Shown here in pieces: positions 1 through 10,905 of a stretch of DNA of 64,000 nucleotides. This stretch comes from Serpentinimonas maccroryi (GTDB lineage: Bacteria > Pseudomonadota > Gammaproteobacteria > Burkholderiales > Burkholderiaceae_C): assembly GCF_000828915.1 (NCBI RefSeq), contig NZ_AP014569.1, forward strand, positions 1,550,001 through 1,614,000. The letters run 5' to 3'. Both the position numbers and the translations under genes were made by a program. The notes below the pieces were generated by a model. It was not told where the DNA came from. It saw only the letters and a list, made by a program, of their open reading frames with translations, and ran no database searches. How positions within the stretch are numbered: position 1 is the first letter of the stretch; every line of letters starts with the position of its first letter.

Positions 1-5
1 TGAAG

Positions 6-25
6 CGCCCGGGTACGCCCGGGTA
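6..25. repeat. Tandem 10-base repeat upstream of pyrG
   Basis: The ten bases cgcccgggta occur twice in direct succession, immediately before the presumed pyrG -10 element. The unit contains the palindrome cccggg. It could be a regulator site or simply a short duplication; nothing else in the window clarifies its role. Confidence 0.6.
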
Positions 26-26
26 G

Positions 27-1736
<1,710 letters not shown>

Positions 1737-1742
1737 TCCATC

Positions 1743-2600
1743 ATGCAACTCTGTGGCTTCGAAGTCGGCCTGCACCGGCCCTTTTTCCTCATCGCCGGGC
1801 CCTGCGTGGTCGAAAGCGAGGCGCTGCAACTCGAAGTCGCCGGGCGCCTGAAGGAAATCACCACCGCGCTCGGCATCCCCTTCATCTTCAAGAGCAGCTA
1901 CGACAAGGCCAACCGCTCCAGCGGCAGCAGCTTTCGCGGCCCCGGGCGCGAGCGCGGGCTCGAGATTTTGGCCCAGGTGCGGCGCGAGCTCGGCCTGCCG
2001 GTGCTCACCGACGTGCACACCGAGTCCGAAATCGCCGAAGTCGCGGCGGTGGTCGATGTGCTGCAAACCCCGGCTTTCCTGTGCCGCCAGACCGATTTCA
2101 TCCGCGCCGTGGCGCAGTCGGGCAAGCCGGTGAACATCAAAAAGGGGCAGTTCCTGGCCCCGAACGACATGCTCAACGTGATCGACAAAGCGCGCGCTGC
2201 GGCACGCGAAGTCGGTCTGCCCACCGACAACTTTTTGGCCTGCGAGCGCGGCGTGAGCTTTGGCTACAACAACCTGGTGAGCGATATGCGCGCGCTGGCC
2301 ATCATGCGCCAGACCGGGGCCCCGGTGGTGTTCGACGCCACCCACAGCGTGCAGCTGCCCGGCGGCCTAGGCCAGTCCAGCGGTGGCCAGCGCGAGATGG
2401 TGCCGGTGCTGGCGCGTGCCGCCGTGGCCGTGGGCGTGGCCGGCCTGTTCATGGAAACCCACCCGAACCCGGACCAAGCCCTGTCCGACGGCCCCAACGC
2501 GGTGCCGCTCAAGCACATGCCGGCGCTGCTCGAGAGCCTGCTCGAACTCGACCGAGTGACCAAGCGCCACGGCTTTCTCGAAGCCGACTTCAACCTCTGA
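1743..2600 (+). CDS. kdsA: 3-deoxy-8-phosphooctulonate synthase
   Basis: This enzyme condenses phosphoenolpyruvate with arabinose 5-phosphate to KDO-8-phosphate, the precursor of the lipopolysaccharide inner-core sugar KDO. The 285 residues match the usual length. Recognisable family blocks are [11 protein letters not shown] near the N terminus, [10 protein letters not shown] near residue 59, [11 protein letters not shown] in the middle and the late [16 protein letters not shown] segment. It follows pyrG by six bases and precedes a small DUF1330 gene, as expected for this cell-envelope and central-metabolism cluster. Confidence 0.97.
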   Translation: MQLCGFEVGLHRPFFLIAGPCVVESEALQLEVAGRLKEITTALGIPFIFKSSYDKANRSSGSSFRGPGRERGLEILAQVRRELGLPVLTDVHTESEIAEVAAVVDVLQTPAFLCRQTDFIRAVAQSGKPVNIKKGQFLAPNDMLNVIDKARAAAREVGLPTDNFLACERGVSFGYNNLVSDMRALAIMRQTGAPVVFDATHSVQLPGGLGQSSGGQREMVPVLARAAVAVGVAGLFMETHPNPDQALSDGPNAVPLKHMPALLESLLELDRVTKRHGFLEADFNL

Positions 2601-2617
2601 TATTCTGCACCCCACCC

Positions 2618-2911
2618 ATGCCACACGCCTACCTGATCGCCGACGTCACCATCAGCAACGAAGCGCAGATGAAGGTCTATCGCGAATGGAGCAGCCGCGC
2701 CATGCAAGAGCACGGCGCCGAGGTGCTGGTGCGCGGCGGCCGCGTCGAGCCGCTCGAAGGCGACTGGCAACCGCAGCGCATCGTGGTGCTGCGCTTTGCC
2801 AGCCTGGCCGCCGCGCGCGCCTACTACGACAGCGCCACCTACACCCAGGCGCGCCAAGCGCGCGAGGGTGCGGGCTCGATCCGCATGATCGCCGTCGAAG
2901 GCGTGGCCTAA
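2618..2911 (+). CDS. DUF1330 family protein
   Basis: A 97-residue protein that I assign to the DUF1330 family, small dimeric alpha-beta barrel (ferredoxin-like) proteins of unknown function. Family-like features are the opening AYLIADVTISNEAQMKVYRE, the central glycine-rich turn VRGGRVEPLEGDWQPQRIVV and the late pattern YYDSATYTQARQAREGAG. The start chosen is the ATG 17 bases after kdsA; a longer reading frame exists upstream but overlaps kdsA in another frame. Its position between kdsA and eno suggests simple co-transcription rather than a shared pathway. Substrate is unknown. Confidence 0.85.
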   Translation: MPHAYLIADVTISNEAQMKVYREWSSRAMQEHGAEVLVRGGRVEPLEGDWQPQRIVVLRFASLAAARAYYDSATYTQARQAREGAGSIRMIAVEGVA

Positions 2912-2927
2912 GCACCACTCCCCTTGA

Positions 2928-4250
<1,323 letters not shown>

Positions 4251-4264
4251 GCCTCAAGGGCCAC

Positions 4265-4299
4265 TGTGCCGACCGAGCTGCACTCGTGCAGCCGGCACA
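4265..4299 (+). other. Imperfect hairpin between eno and ftsB
   Basis: The outer arms TGTGCCG (4265-4271) and CGGCACA (4293-4299) are complementary, and an inner stem CTGCA/TGCAG closes a CTCG loop. A six-base bulge lies on the left side. No T-tract follows, so it is not a convincing intrinsic terminator; it could be an mRNA processing or attenuation structure that separates eno expression from ftsB. Confidence 0.4.
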
Positions 4300-4339
4300 C
4301 CTGAGCGGTTCAGACCACAGCCACTGAAACACCGCCACC

Positions 4340-4717
4340 ATGCCCCGCTTGACCTTCGACGCCCGCGCCGTGGCCCTGCTGCTGGCGGTTCTGCTGCTGG
4401 GGGTGCAGGCGCAGCTCTGGTTGGGGCGCGGCGGTGTGCCGCAAGTGCGCGAGTTGCGCGAGCGCCTGCAGGTGCAAGAAACGGCCAACGAACAAGCGCG
4501 CCAGCGCAACGCCGAACTGGCCAGCGAGGTGCGCGACCTGCAGGACGGGCTCGAGATGGTCGAAGAAGTGGCGCGGCACGAGCTCGGCATGGTGCGCCCC
4601 AACGAGATTTTTGTGCAGATCCGGCGCCCCGAGTCGGCGGCTGGGGTGGCGGCGGGTGCTCCCAGCCCCGCATCTCCAAGTCCGCTACCCGCAGCCCCGC
4701 TCAACCGCAGCAACTAA
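4340..4717 (+). CDS. ftsB: Cell division protein FtsB
   Basis: FtsB is a bitopic membrane protein of the divisome that forms the FtsQ-FtsB-FtsL complex. The 125-residue product has an N-terminal transmembrane helix (ALLLAVLLLGVQAQLWLG), a coiled coil (residues about 36-75: ELRERLQVQETANEQARQRN and onward) and the conserved segment near VEEVARHELGMVRPNEIFVQ. The C terminus carries a short Ala/Pro/Ser-rich tail that is not conserved in E. coli FtsB. It lies directly after eno, the usual location. It is the last gene of the plus-strand block and converges with a Bug receptor gene. Confidence 0.93.
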   Translation: MPRLTFDARAVALLLAVLLLGVQAQLWLGRGGVPQVRELRERLQVQETANEQARQRNAELASEVRDLQDGLEMVEEVARHELGMVRPNEIFVQIRRPESAAGVAAGAPSPASPSPLPAAPLNRSN

Positions 4718-4781
4718 GGCCCAGACTCGGCTTACCCGGTCTGCCCCAGTCCAACCGCAAACCGGCCTGACGGCTAACGCC

Positions 4782-5756
4782 TCAATCCGGCCGCAAGCCG
4801 GCGCGCTGCACCACGCCTTGGTAGAGCTCGAACTCGAGCCGGGTTTGTTCGGCAAACTGCTCCGGCGTGTTGCCCACGATCACCAAGGCGGTGTCTTCGA
4901 TGCGCCGGCGCAGCGCCGGATCGGTCAGCGCACGCATCGTGCTGGTGTGCACGCGCTCGACCACCTCGCGCGGCAGACCACGCGGACCGTGCAGACCAAA
5001 GAAGGCCATGCGGTTGACGCGCGGCAACCCGACTTCGGCAAAGGTCGGCACGTTGGGCAGCTGCGCCACGCGCTGCGGCGCCCCGACCACGATCGGCACC
5101 AGCCGACCGGCCTGTATGTGCGGCAGCGCCGAGGGCAGGTCGCTGAAAATCATCGGCACATGGCCGGCCACCACATCCACCAGCGCCGGGCCGGTGCCGC
5201 GGTAGGGGATGTGCACCAAGAAGGTGCGGGTTTCGAACTCGAACAGCTCGACCAGAATGTGGTTGATGCTGCCCGTGCCCGAGGTGGCGTAAGACAAGCG
5301 GCCGGGGGTGCGCCGGACCTCGCGCATGAAAGATTCGAAATCGCGCCCCGGGAACGAGGGATGCACCGCAAACACGCTGGGCGCCGCAGCGATGTTGGTG
5401 ATGGGGGTGAAGTCGGTCAGCGGGTTGTAGGGTGTGCGCGGGTTGAAAGCCGGGTTGGCGGCCACCGTGGACACCGTGGCCACGCCCAGCGTGTAGCCGT
5501 CGGGGGCGGCGCGCGCGATCTCGGCCGCCCCGATCGAGCCACCCGCGCCGGCGCGGTTTTCCACCACCAGCGGCTGCCCCAGCAGCGTGCTCAGCGGCTC
5601 GGAGACCATGCGCGCCACGATGTCGGTGGGCCCACCGGGCGCAAAGGGCACGATCAGACGCACCGGGCGCGTCGGGTACGTTCGCGCCCAAGACGGGCCA
5701 CTGGCGGCCAGCAGCGCTGCGCTGGCACCCCAACCGATGATGGAACGGCGTTGCAT
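4782..5756 (-). CDS. Bug/TctC-type tripartite tricarboxylate transporter receptor (copy 1)
   Basis: A periplasmic solute receptor of the Bug family, which binds small carboxylates or related ligands for tripartite tricarboxylate transporters. The 324-residue form begins MQRRSIIGW, a twin-arginine-like signal followed by a hydrophobic stretch and a cleavage site after PSWA. The mature start YPTRPVRLIVPFAPGGPTD is the family hallmark. I chose the ATG at 5756 because an AGGAGA ribosome site and a TACAAT -10 lie just upstream; a longer frame from 5819 would include the promoter. No TctA or TctB genes are nearby, so it is an orphan receptor, as is common in Burkholderiales. Ligand unknown. Confidence 0.93.
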   Translation of the reverse strand: MQRRSIIGWGASAALLAASGPSWARTYPTRPVRLIVPFAPGGPTDIVARMVSEPLSTLLGQPLVVENRAGAGGSIGAAEIARAAPDGYTLGVATVSTVAANPAFNPRTPYNPLTDFTPITNIAAAPSVFAVHPSFPGRDFESFMREVRRTPGRLSYATSGTGSINHILVELFEFETRTFLVHIPYRGTGPALVDVVAGHVPMIFSDLPSALPHIQAGRLVPIVVGAPQRVAQLPNVPTFAEVGLPRVNRMAFFGLHGPRGLPREVVERVHTSTMRALTDPALRRRIEDTALVIVGNTPEQFAEQTRLEFELYQGVVQRAGLRPD

Positions 5757-5789
5757 GGTGCAGGTCTCCTGATAAGTTTTGAACAATTG

Positions 5790-5795
5790 ATTGTA
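5790..5795 (-). promoter_or_regulatory. Probable -10 element of Bug copy 1
   Basis: On the minus strand the hexamer TACAAT, preceded by C, lies about 34 bases before the ATG at 5756. The same CTACAAT element occurs at the same distance before the second Bug gene, supporting both promoter and start assignments. The -35 region is poor. Confidence 0.5.
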
Positions 5796-5957
5796 GGTAG
5801 AGCGGATCATGTGCGCCACTTGCAGCAGGCACCAACAACCCCGGATTTACCCTAGCCTCAATGCGCGGGCACGGTGAACGATGGCGCTTGCCTGTGCCGC
5901 AGCGGCGCTATGGGTTCCAGCCGGTGCAGCGGCGCCGACGCGCAATCGGAGTCCCGC

Positions 5958-6932
5958 TCAATCCGGCCGCAAACCGGCGCGCTGCACCAGCTCGCGGTAG
6001 AGCTCAAACTCGAGCCGGATCTGCTCGGCAAACTGCTCCGGCGTGTTGGCCACCACCGTCGCCCCGAGCTCTTCTAGGCGTCGGCGCAGCGCCGGTTCGG
6101 CCAAAATGCGCGTCATGGCCGCGTGGATGCGCTCCACCACCGCCCGATCCAAACCGCGCGGGCCGTGCAAACCAAAAAACCCGGTGCGGTTGACCGGCTC
6201 GAAGCCGACTTCGGCAAAGGTCGGCACGTGGGGCAACTGCGGCATGCGCTGGGGCGCGGCGACCACGATGGGAATCAGCCGCCCGGCTTGGATGTGCGGC
6301 AGCGCCGTAGAAAACACATCGATGACGATCGGCACGTGCCCGGCCACCGCATCGGCCAGCGCCGGGGCAGAACCCCGGTACGGGATGTGCACCACAAAAG
6401 TTCGGGTCAAGGACTCGAGCAGCTCGAACTGCAGGTGCAAAATCGTGCCGGTGCCTGCCGTGGCATAGGAAAAACGCCCAGGGGCGCGCCGAATCTCGCT
6501 CAGAAAAGACGCGAAATCATGCCCCGGAAACGACGGGTGCACCGCGACCACATGCGAGGTGGCAACCACGTTGGTGATGGGCGTGAAGTCGGTGAGCGGA
6601 TGGTAGGGCGTGCGCGGGTTGATGGCTGGCGTGGCCGACAACAAACCGGCAGTCACTAGACCCAAGGTGTAACCATCGGGGGTGGCGCGTGCCACTTCGC
6701 TGGTGCCGATGGTGCCGGCGGCGCCGGGCCGGTTGTCCGGCACCACCGGCTGACCCAGTTCCAGCGCCAGCGGCGGCGCCACCAAACGCGCGATGATGTC
6801 GGTCATGCCGCCGGGCGGGAACGGCACCACCAAGCGCAGCGGTCGCGTCGGGAAATTGCGCGCCCATGATGGGCCACTGGCGGCCAGCAGCGCCGCGCTG
6901 GCGCCCCAAGCGATAAGGGAACGGCGTTGCAA
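5958..6932 (-). CDS. Bug/TctC-type tripartite tricarboxylate transporter receptor (copy 2)
   Basis: A second periplasmic Bug receptor, paralogous to the gene downstream at 4782-5756. With a TTG start at 6932 it is 324 residues, exactly the length of its neighbour, and begins with the same signal pattern (LQRRSLIAWGASAALLAASG). A GAGGAG ribosome site lies seven bases before the TTG. The alternative ATG at 6968 overlaps the TACAAT promoter element and is therefore unlikely. The mature protein opens FPTRPLRLVVPFPPGGMTD, and both paralogs end in the same eight residues QRAGLRPD. Tandem duplication with later divergence is the simplest history. No transporter membrane subunits are present. Confidence 0.92.
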   Translation of the reverse strand: MQRRSLIAWGASAALLAASGPSWARNFPTRPLRLVVPFPPGGMTDIIARLVAPPLALELGQPVVPDNRPGAAGTIGTSEVARATPDGYTLGLVTAGLLSATPAINPRTPYHPLTDFTPITNVVATSHVVAVHPSFPGHDFASFLSEIRRAPGRFSYATAGTGTILHLQFELLESLTRTFVVHIPYRGSAPALADAVAGHVPIVIDVFSTALPHIQAGRLIPIVVAAPQRMPQLPHVPTFAEVGFEPVNRTGFFGLHGPRGLDRAVVERIHAAMTRILAEPALRRRLEELGATVVANTPEQFAEQIRLEFELYRELVQRAGLRPD

Positions 6933-6966
6933 GGTGAGGATCTCCTCGTTTTGTAAAGGCAAGGCC

Positions 6967-6972
6967 ATTGTA
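6967..6972 (-). promoter_or_regulatory. Probable -10 element of Bug copy 2
   Basis: The minus-strand hexamer TACAAT lies 34 bases before the TTG start at 6932, matching the arrangement before copy 1. It overlaps the only upstream ATG, which argues for TTG initiation. Confidence 0.5.
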
Positions 6973-7030
6973 GGCAGCACCGCTCGCGCGCACCACCCCG
7001 CCAGCACCCCATCCGAGACCGGATTTACCC

Positions 7031-8047
7031 TTAGTGCACCCGCGTAGGCGCGGCCAGTGGCGGCGTGGGGGCAAACAGCTGCGCCGCATCCACGGCATCG
7101 AAGCGGTACTGCGCGCCGCAAAACTCGCAGCCGACCTCGATCTGGGCGCGCTCGGCCAGAATCGACTCCACCTCGGCCACCCCCAACCCGTGCAACATGG
7201 CCGCCACCTTGGCGCGGCTGCAGCGGCAGGCAAAGCGGGGGGCGCTCTGCGCCGCATCGGCCTGCAGGCGCTGCAAGGGCTCTTGCCAGAACAGGCGCCG
7301 CAGCACGGTGTCGGCATCGAGCGTGAGCAGCTCGTCGCGCTGCAGGCTTGCGGCCAACAAGGCGATGCGTGGGTAGTCGTCGCTGCGCTCGAGCGCCTCG
7401 CGGCGCGCCTGCGCGGCAGCGGCACCGCTCAGGGCGGCCTCGCTGCTGGCGGGCACGCGCTGGATCAGCAAGCCGGCCGCGACTTGGTCGTTGGCCGCCA
7501 ACACCAGCCGGGTGTCGATCTGCTCGCTTTGCTGCATGTAGTGCTCGAGCGCCTGGCTCAAGTGCTCGAACGGCGCCGAACCGCCCCCTGGGCTCAGAGG
7601 CACCACGCCTTGGTAGCTTTGCTGGCCGCTGCTGCGCTCTTGCGGCTCGAGCGTCAGGGCGCAGCGCCCACCGCCGTGGCGGTTGACCCAATCGGCCAGC
7701 GACCAAGCCGGCGAGCCATCGGCGCGCAACGGCTGCGCTGCCGCCTCGGGCAGGCTGCCCGCGAGCTGGGCCGTGGCGCGAAAGCTGCCGTCGGGCCGAG
7801 TTTCGGCCACCGCCAGCCGCACCGGGCCTTCGCCCACCAGCTGCAGCTGCAGCGCGCCGCTGAACTTGATGCTGGCTTGCAGCAGCAGCGCGGCGGCGCA
7901 CATCTGGCCCAGCAGCTCGCGCACCGGTTGTGGGTAAACGGCGCTTTGCGCTTGGCGCTGCAGCAGCTCTTGCCACGCGCTGTCGAGGCGCACCCACAGC
8001 CCGCGCACCGGCAGGCCCTCGAACATGAAGCGCTGGATTTCAGACAC
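7031..8047 (-). CDS. hslO: Redox-regulated chaperone Hsp33
   Basis: Hsp33 is a cytoplasmic holdase activated by oxidation of a zinc-binding cysteine centre. The product has 338 residues, longer than the usual 290 or so. The four cysteines are visible: CRC near residue 275 and CEFC near residue 309, the expected CxC and CxxC pairs. The N-terminal domain contains the typical ARAxW-like region near [13 protein letters not shown]. Translation starts at GTG (8047), overlapping the end of the upstream carbonic-anhydrase-like gene by eight bases, which suggests translational coupling. Confidence 0.93.
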   Translation of the reverse strand: MSEIQRFMFEGLPVRGLWVRLDSAWQELLQRQAQSAVYPQPVRELLGQMCAAALLLQASIKFSGALQLQLVGEGPVRLAVAETRPDGSFRATAQLAGSLPEAAAQPLRADGSPAWSLADWVNRHGGGRCALTLEPQERSSGQQSYQGVVPLSPGGGSAPFEHLSQALEHYMQQSEQIDTRLVLAANDQVAAGLLIQRVPASSEAALSGAAAAQARREALERSDDYPRIALLAASLQRDELLTLDADTVLRRLFWQEPLQRLQADAAQSAPRFACRCSRAKVAAMLHGLGVAEVESILAERAQIEVGCEFCGAQYRFDAVDAAQLFAPTPPLAAPTRVH

Positions 8048-8588
8048 CGCCGCTCACCCCAGGCGCTGCAAGCCGGTGCAAGCCGCTGCGGTAGCGGCGC
8101 GCGTTCTCGATGTAGTGCTGGGCGCTGGCGCGCAGGCCCTCGATCTGCTCGGGCGTGAGCGTGCGCACCACCTTGGCCGGGCTGCCCAAGATCAGCGAGC
8201 CGTCGGGGAATTCTTTGCCCTCGGTCACCAGCGCGCCGGCGCCCACCAGGCAGTGTTTGCCGATGCGCGCGCCGTTGAGCACCACGGCCCCGATGCCGAT
8301 CAGCGTTTCGTCGCCGATGCAGCAGCCGTGCAGCATCACCTGATGCCCCACCGTCACGCGCTCGCCCACCTGCAGCGGGAAGCCGTAATCGGCGTGCAGC
8401 ACGCTGGCGTCTTGGATGTTGCTGCCCGCGCCAATGCTGATGAGTTCGGTGTCGCCCCGAACCACGCAGCCAAACCAGACGCTGGCCTCGGCCCCTAGGC
8501 TGACTTGCCCGATCACTTGCGCGCTGTCGGCCACGAAGGCGCTCGGGTGCACCTCGGGGCGCCATTGGTCGAGTTGGTAGATGCTCAT
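8040..8588 (-). CDS. Gamma-carbonic anhydrase family hexapeptide-repeat protein
   Basis: A left-handed beta-helix protein of the gamma-carbonic anhydrase/YrdA/PaaY family. The 182 residues contain the repeated hexapeptide pattern (for example [20 protein letters not shown] and [14 protein letters not shown]) and the metal-binding histidines at positions such as LHADYG and [10 protein letters not shown]. The ATG at 8588 was chosen because the family start is [18 protein letters not shown]. Whether it is an active carbonic anhydrase or an acyltransferase-like relative cannot be told from sequence. It overlaps hslO by eight bases and is probably co-transcribed with it. Confidence 0.88.
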   Translation of the reverse strand: MSIYQLDQWRPEVHPSAFVADSAQVIGQVSLGAEASVWFGCVVRGDTELISIGAGSNIQDASVLHADYGFPLQVGERVTVGHQVMLHGCCIGDETLIGIGAVVLNGARIGKHCLVGAGALVTEGKEFPDGSLILGSPAKVVRTLTPEQIEGLRASAQHYIENARRYRSGLHRLAAPGVSGGV

Positions 8589-8675
8589 GGTGTGCCATTG
8601 TAAAGACTGCGGCGCTGGCGTGCCGCCGATGAGGTGCCGCCGACTGCACCTAGGCACCTGCACAGGCTGGCCGCA

Positions 8676-9647
8676 TCAGCCCCGCGGGTGGTGCAGCGCG
8701 TGCAGTTGTTTGAGGCGCGCGCGCGCCACGTGGGTGTAGATGGTGGTGGTGGAAATGTCGGCATGGCCCAGCAGCAGCTGCACGGCGCGCAAATCGGCGC
8801 CGTGATTGAGCAGATGGGTTGCAAAGGCGTGGCGCAGCGTGTGCGGCGACAAGGGCGTGTCGATGCCCGCCAGCCGGGCGTATTTTTTCACCAGCAGCCA
8901 GAACATGACGCGCGTCATGGCCGCACCCCGCGCGGTGACGTACAGATCGTGACTCACCTGCCCGGCCAAGATGGCGGGCCGGGCCTCGCTCAGATAGCGG
9001 CGCAGCCAGTGCAGCGCCTCGTCGCCAAAGGGCAGCAGGCGCTCCTTGGCGCCTTTGCCCAACACCCGCAGCACCTGATCGGCCAGGCTGAGTTGGTGCA
9101 GTTGCAAGCCCACCAATTCGCTCACGCGCAAGCCGCTGGCGTACAACAGTTCGAGCATGGCGCGGTCGCGCAAGCCCAGCGGCTCTGCCGTATCCGGCGC
9201 TTGCAGCAGCCGCTCCACCTGCGCTTCGCTCAGCGTTTTGGGCACGCGCAACGCGCGCTGGGCGCTGAGCAGCTTGAGCGTCGGGTCTGCCGCCAGCAGC
9301 CCTTCGCGCAGCGCCCAGCGGTAGTAGCGCTTGATCACGCTCAGGCGCCGGTTGGCCGTGCTGGCGCGGCTGCTGCCGTGGCAAGCGGCCAGATAAGCCA
9401 GCAGATCGGCCTCTTGCGCTTGCTCGAGCGTGGCGGCGGGGGCGGCAACGGTGGCTGGTTGCGCGCCGGCAGCTCTGCCGGGCTCTGCGGGGGCGGCCGA
9501 TGCAGCCGATGCAGCTAAAGCAGGCGGCTGCGCGCGGCGCTGCGCCAGCCAGTCGGCCAACTGCTGCAAATCGCTGCGGTAGGCGGCCAGCGTCAGCGGC
9601 GCCAGCCCATCTTCCAGCCACAGCGCATCCAAAAAACGGTCCAGCAC
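8676..9647 (-). CDS. xerD: Site-specific tyrosine recombinase XerD
   Basis: XerD resolves chromosome dimers at dif together with XerC. Catalytic residues are present: Arg in SGLRVSELVGL, the Lys in GKGAKERLLP, His-x-x-Arg in SPHTLRHAFATHLL, His in LGHADISTT and the nucleophile Tyr in IYTHV near the C terminus. The chosen GTG start (9647), preceded by AAAGGTG, gives 323 residues; the frame stays open to 9746 but then overlaps gloB. An Ala/Pro-rich insertion of about 35 residues separates the N-terminal helical bundle into two parts, making the protein longer than the usual 295-300. It is divergent from gloB. A XerC paralog is an alternative name but gene context and motif wording favour XerD. 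Confidence 0.88.
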   Translation of the reverse strand: MLDRFLDALWLEDGLAPLTLAAYRSDLQQLADWLAQRRAQPPALAASAASAAPAEPGRAAGAQPATVAAPAATLEQAQEADLLAYLAACHGSSRASTANRRLSVIKRYYRWALREGLLAADPTLKLLSAQRALRVPKTLSEAQVERLLQAPDTAEPLGLRDRAMLELLYASGLRVSELVGLQLHQLSLADQVLRVLGKGAKERLLPFGDEALHWLRRYLSEARPAILAGQVSHDLYVTARGAAMTRVMFWLLVKKYARLAGIDTPLSPHTLRHAFATHLLNHGADLRAVQLLLGHADISTTTIYTHVARARLKQLHALHHPRG

Positions 9648-9745
9648 GCGCGCACCTTTGCATTGGGTAGGGGGTTGAGCTTGAGCCCCGATTGTCCACC
9701 AGCGCGCCGGGGTACCCAGCGGCGCAACGCCGCGCCTGACCGACA

Positions 9746-10792
9746 ATGGTGACCATGACCACGCACCAGCTGCACCCCATCCCCGCCCTGACCGACAACT
9801 ACATCTGGGCCCTGCACGACGGCGCCCAAGCTTGGGTGGTGGACCCCGGACAGGCTGAACCGGTGCTGGCTTGGCTGGCGGCGCAGCGCCTGCAACTGGC
9901 GGGCATTTTGCTCACGCATCACCACGGCGACCACACCGGCGGCGTGGCGGCCCTGCGCGCGGCCACGGCAGCGCCGGCTTGGGGGCCAACCGGCGAGCCT
10001 TTGCCCGATGGTGTGCAGCACGTGCGCGGCGGTGAGCGCGTAGCGCTGCTCGGCCGCTCCTTTGAGGTGATCGAGGTGCCGGGCCACACCGCCGGGCACA
10101 TCGCTTGGTACTGCGCGGGCTTTGCGCCAGCCAGCATTGACGGCCCGGTGGATAGCGCACCCGGCTTTGCAAGCGCAAGCGAACTAGCAAGCGCTCCCGC
10201 ACCTGGAAGCGCTCCCGATCTTGTCAGCGTTCCCGCTGCTGCCAGCGCGCCCGACCCGGCCTCAGCGCGCGGCCAGCCGCTCGGCCCCGAGGGCTTGCTG
10301 TTTTGCGGCGACACCCTGTTTTCCATCGGCTGCGGCCGCCTGTTCGAGGGCAGCCCGGCGCAGATGCTGGCCAGCTTGGATCGGCTGGCCGCCTTGCCCG
10401 ACAGCACCTTGGTCTGCTGCACCCACGAATATACCCTCTCCAACCTGCGCTTTGCACGCGCCCTCGAACCCGAGCACCCGGGCTTGGCCGACCACCAGCG
10501 CTGGTGCGAGCGCCAGCGCCAAGCCGGCCGCCCCACCCTGCCGAGCCGCATCGGGCTGGAGCGCGCGCTCAACCCCTTTCTGCGCAGCCGGGAACCCGCG
10601 CTGCGCCATGCCCTCCAACGGCTGGCCCCAAAGCTCGCGCTGGCTGGATTTGATGCGGATGCAGCCCCTGCCACACCCGAAGCCCTGCAAACCGGCCTGG
10701 CTGCAAAACCAGTGTTCGAATCAGCCCCTCGTTGGACTGCCGATGTGCATGCCTTTACCGCCCTGCGGCGTTGCAAAGACGTGTTTGTTTGA
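9746..10792 (+). CDS. gloB: Hydroxyacylglutathione hydrolase (glyoxalase II) with repeat insertion
   Basis: Glyoxalase II hydrolyses S-D-lactoylglutathione to lactate and glutathione, completing methylglyoxal detoxification. The metallo-beta-lactamase motif THHHGDHTGG near residue 54, PGHTAGH near 112, CGDTLF and THEYTLSNL mark the two-metal active site. The protein has 348 residues where about 255-265 is usual. The excess is an insertion after residue 136 made of six 18-base repeats (hexapeptides SAPxxx), plus a C-terminal stretch before the conserved WTADVHAFTALRRCKD end. An ATG at 9755 is an alternative start. The gene is divergent from xerD. Confidence 0.9.
   Translation: MVTMTTHQLHPIPALTDNYIWALHDGAQAWVVDPGQAEPVLAWLAAQRLQLAGILLTHHHGDHTGGVAALRAATAAPAWGPTGEPLPDGVQHVRGGERVALLGRSFEVIEVPGHTAGHIAWYCAGFAPASIDGPVDSAPGFASASELASAPAPGSAPDLVSVPAAASAPDPASARGQPLGPEGLLFCGDTLFSIGCGRLFEGSPAQMLASLDRLAALPDSTLVCCTHEYTLSNLRFARALEPEHPGLADHQRWCERQRQAGRPTLPSRIGLERALNPFLRSREPALRHALQRLAPKLALAGFDADAAPATPEALQTGLAAKPVFESAPRWTADVHAFTALRRCKDVFV
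10154..10261 (+). repeat. Six tandem copies of a degenerate 18-base repeat inside gloB
   Basis: Each unit begins agcg and is exactly 18 bases: the six units encode SAPGFA, SASELA, SAPAPG, SAPDLV, SVPAAA and SAPDPA. Because 18 is divisible by three, changes in copy number keep gloB in frame. The copies are diverged, so the array is probably old. Confidence 0.9.
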
Positions 10793-10846
10793 GCCCAGTG
10801 CCCCCCCGGCCCAGGCGCCTGCGCACCAGAGCGTGCCGTGGCGCGC

Positions 10847-10876
10847 TTGCCAACGCTTTGCAACAAGCCCGATAAT
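10847..10876 (+). promoter_or_regulatory. Probable sigma-70 promoter of mltD
   Basis: TTGCCA (10847-10852) and GATAAT (10871-10876) are separated by 18 bases and end 29 bases before the mltD ATG. Each box differs from consensus at one or two positions. Confidence 0.5.
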
Positions 10877-10905
10877 CGCCACAATTTGCGACAGATACCC
10901 AGCTG

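Noticed and set aside
8676-9647. XerD as evidence of an integrated element
   Set aside because: It has the full housekeeping XerD form, sits among backbone genes and has no attachment-site duplication or phage genes nearby.
10154-10261. gloB repeats as a phase-variation switch
   Set aside because: The unit is 18 bases, so gain or loss of copies cannot shift the reading frame, and the copies are diverged.
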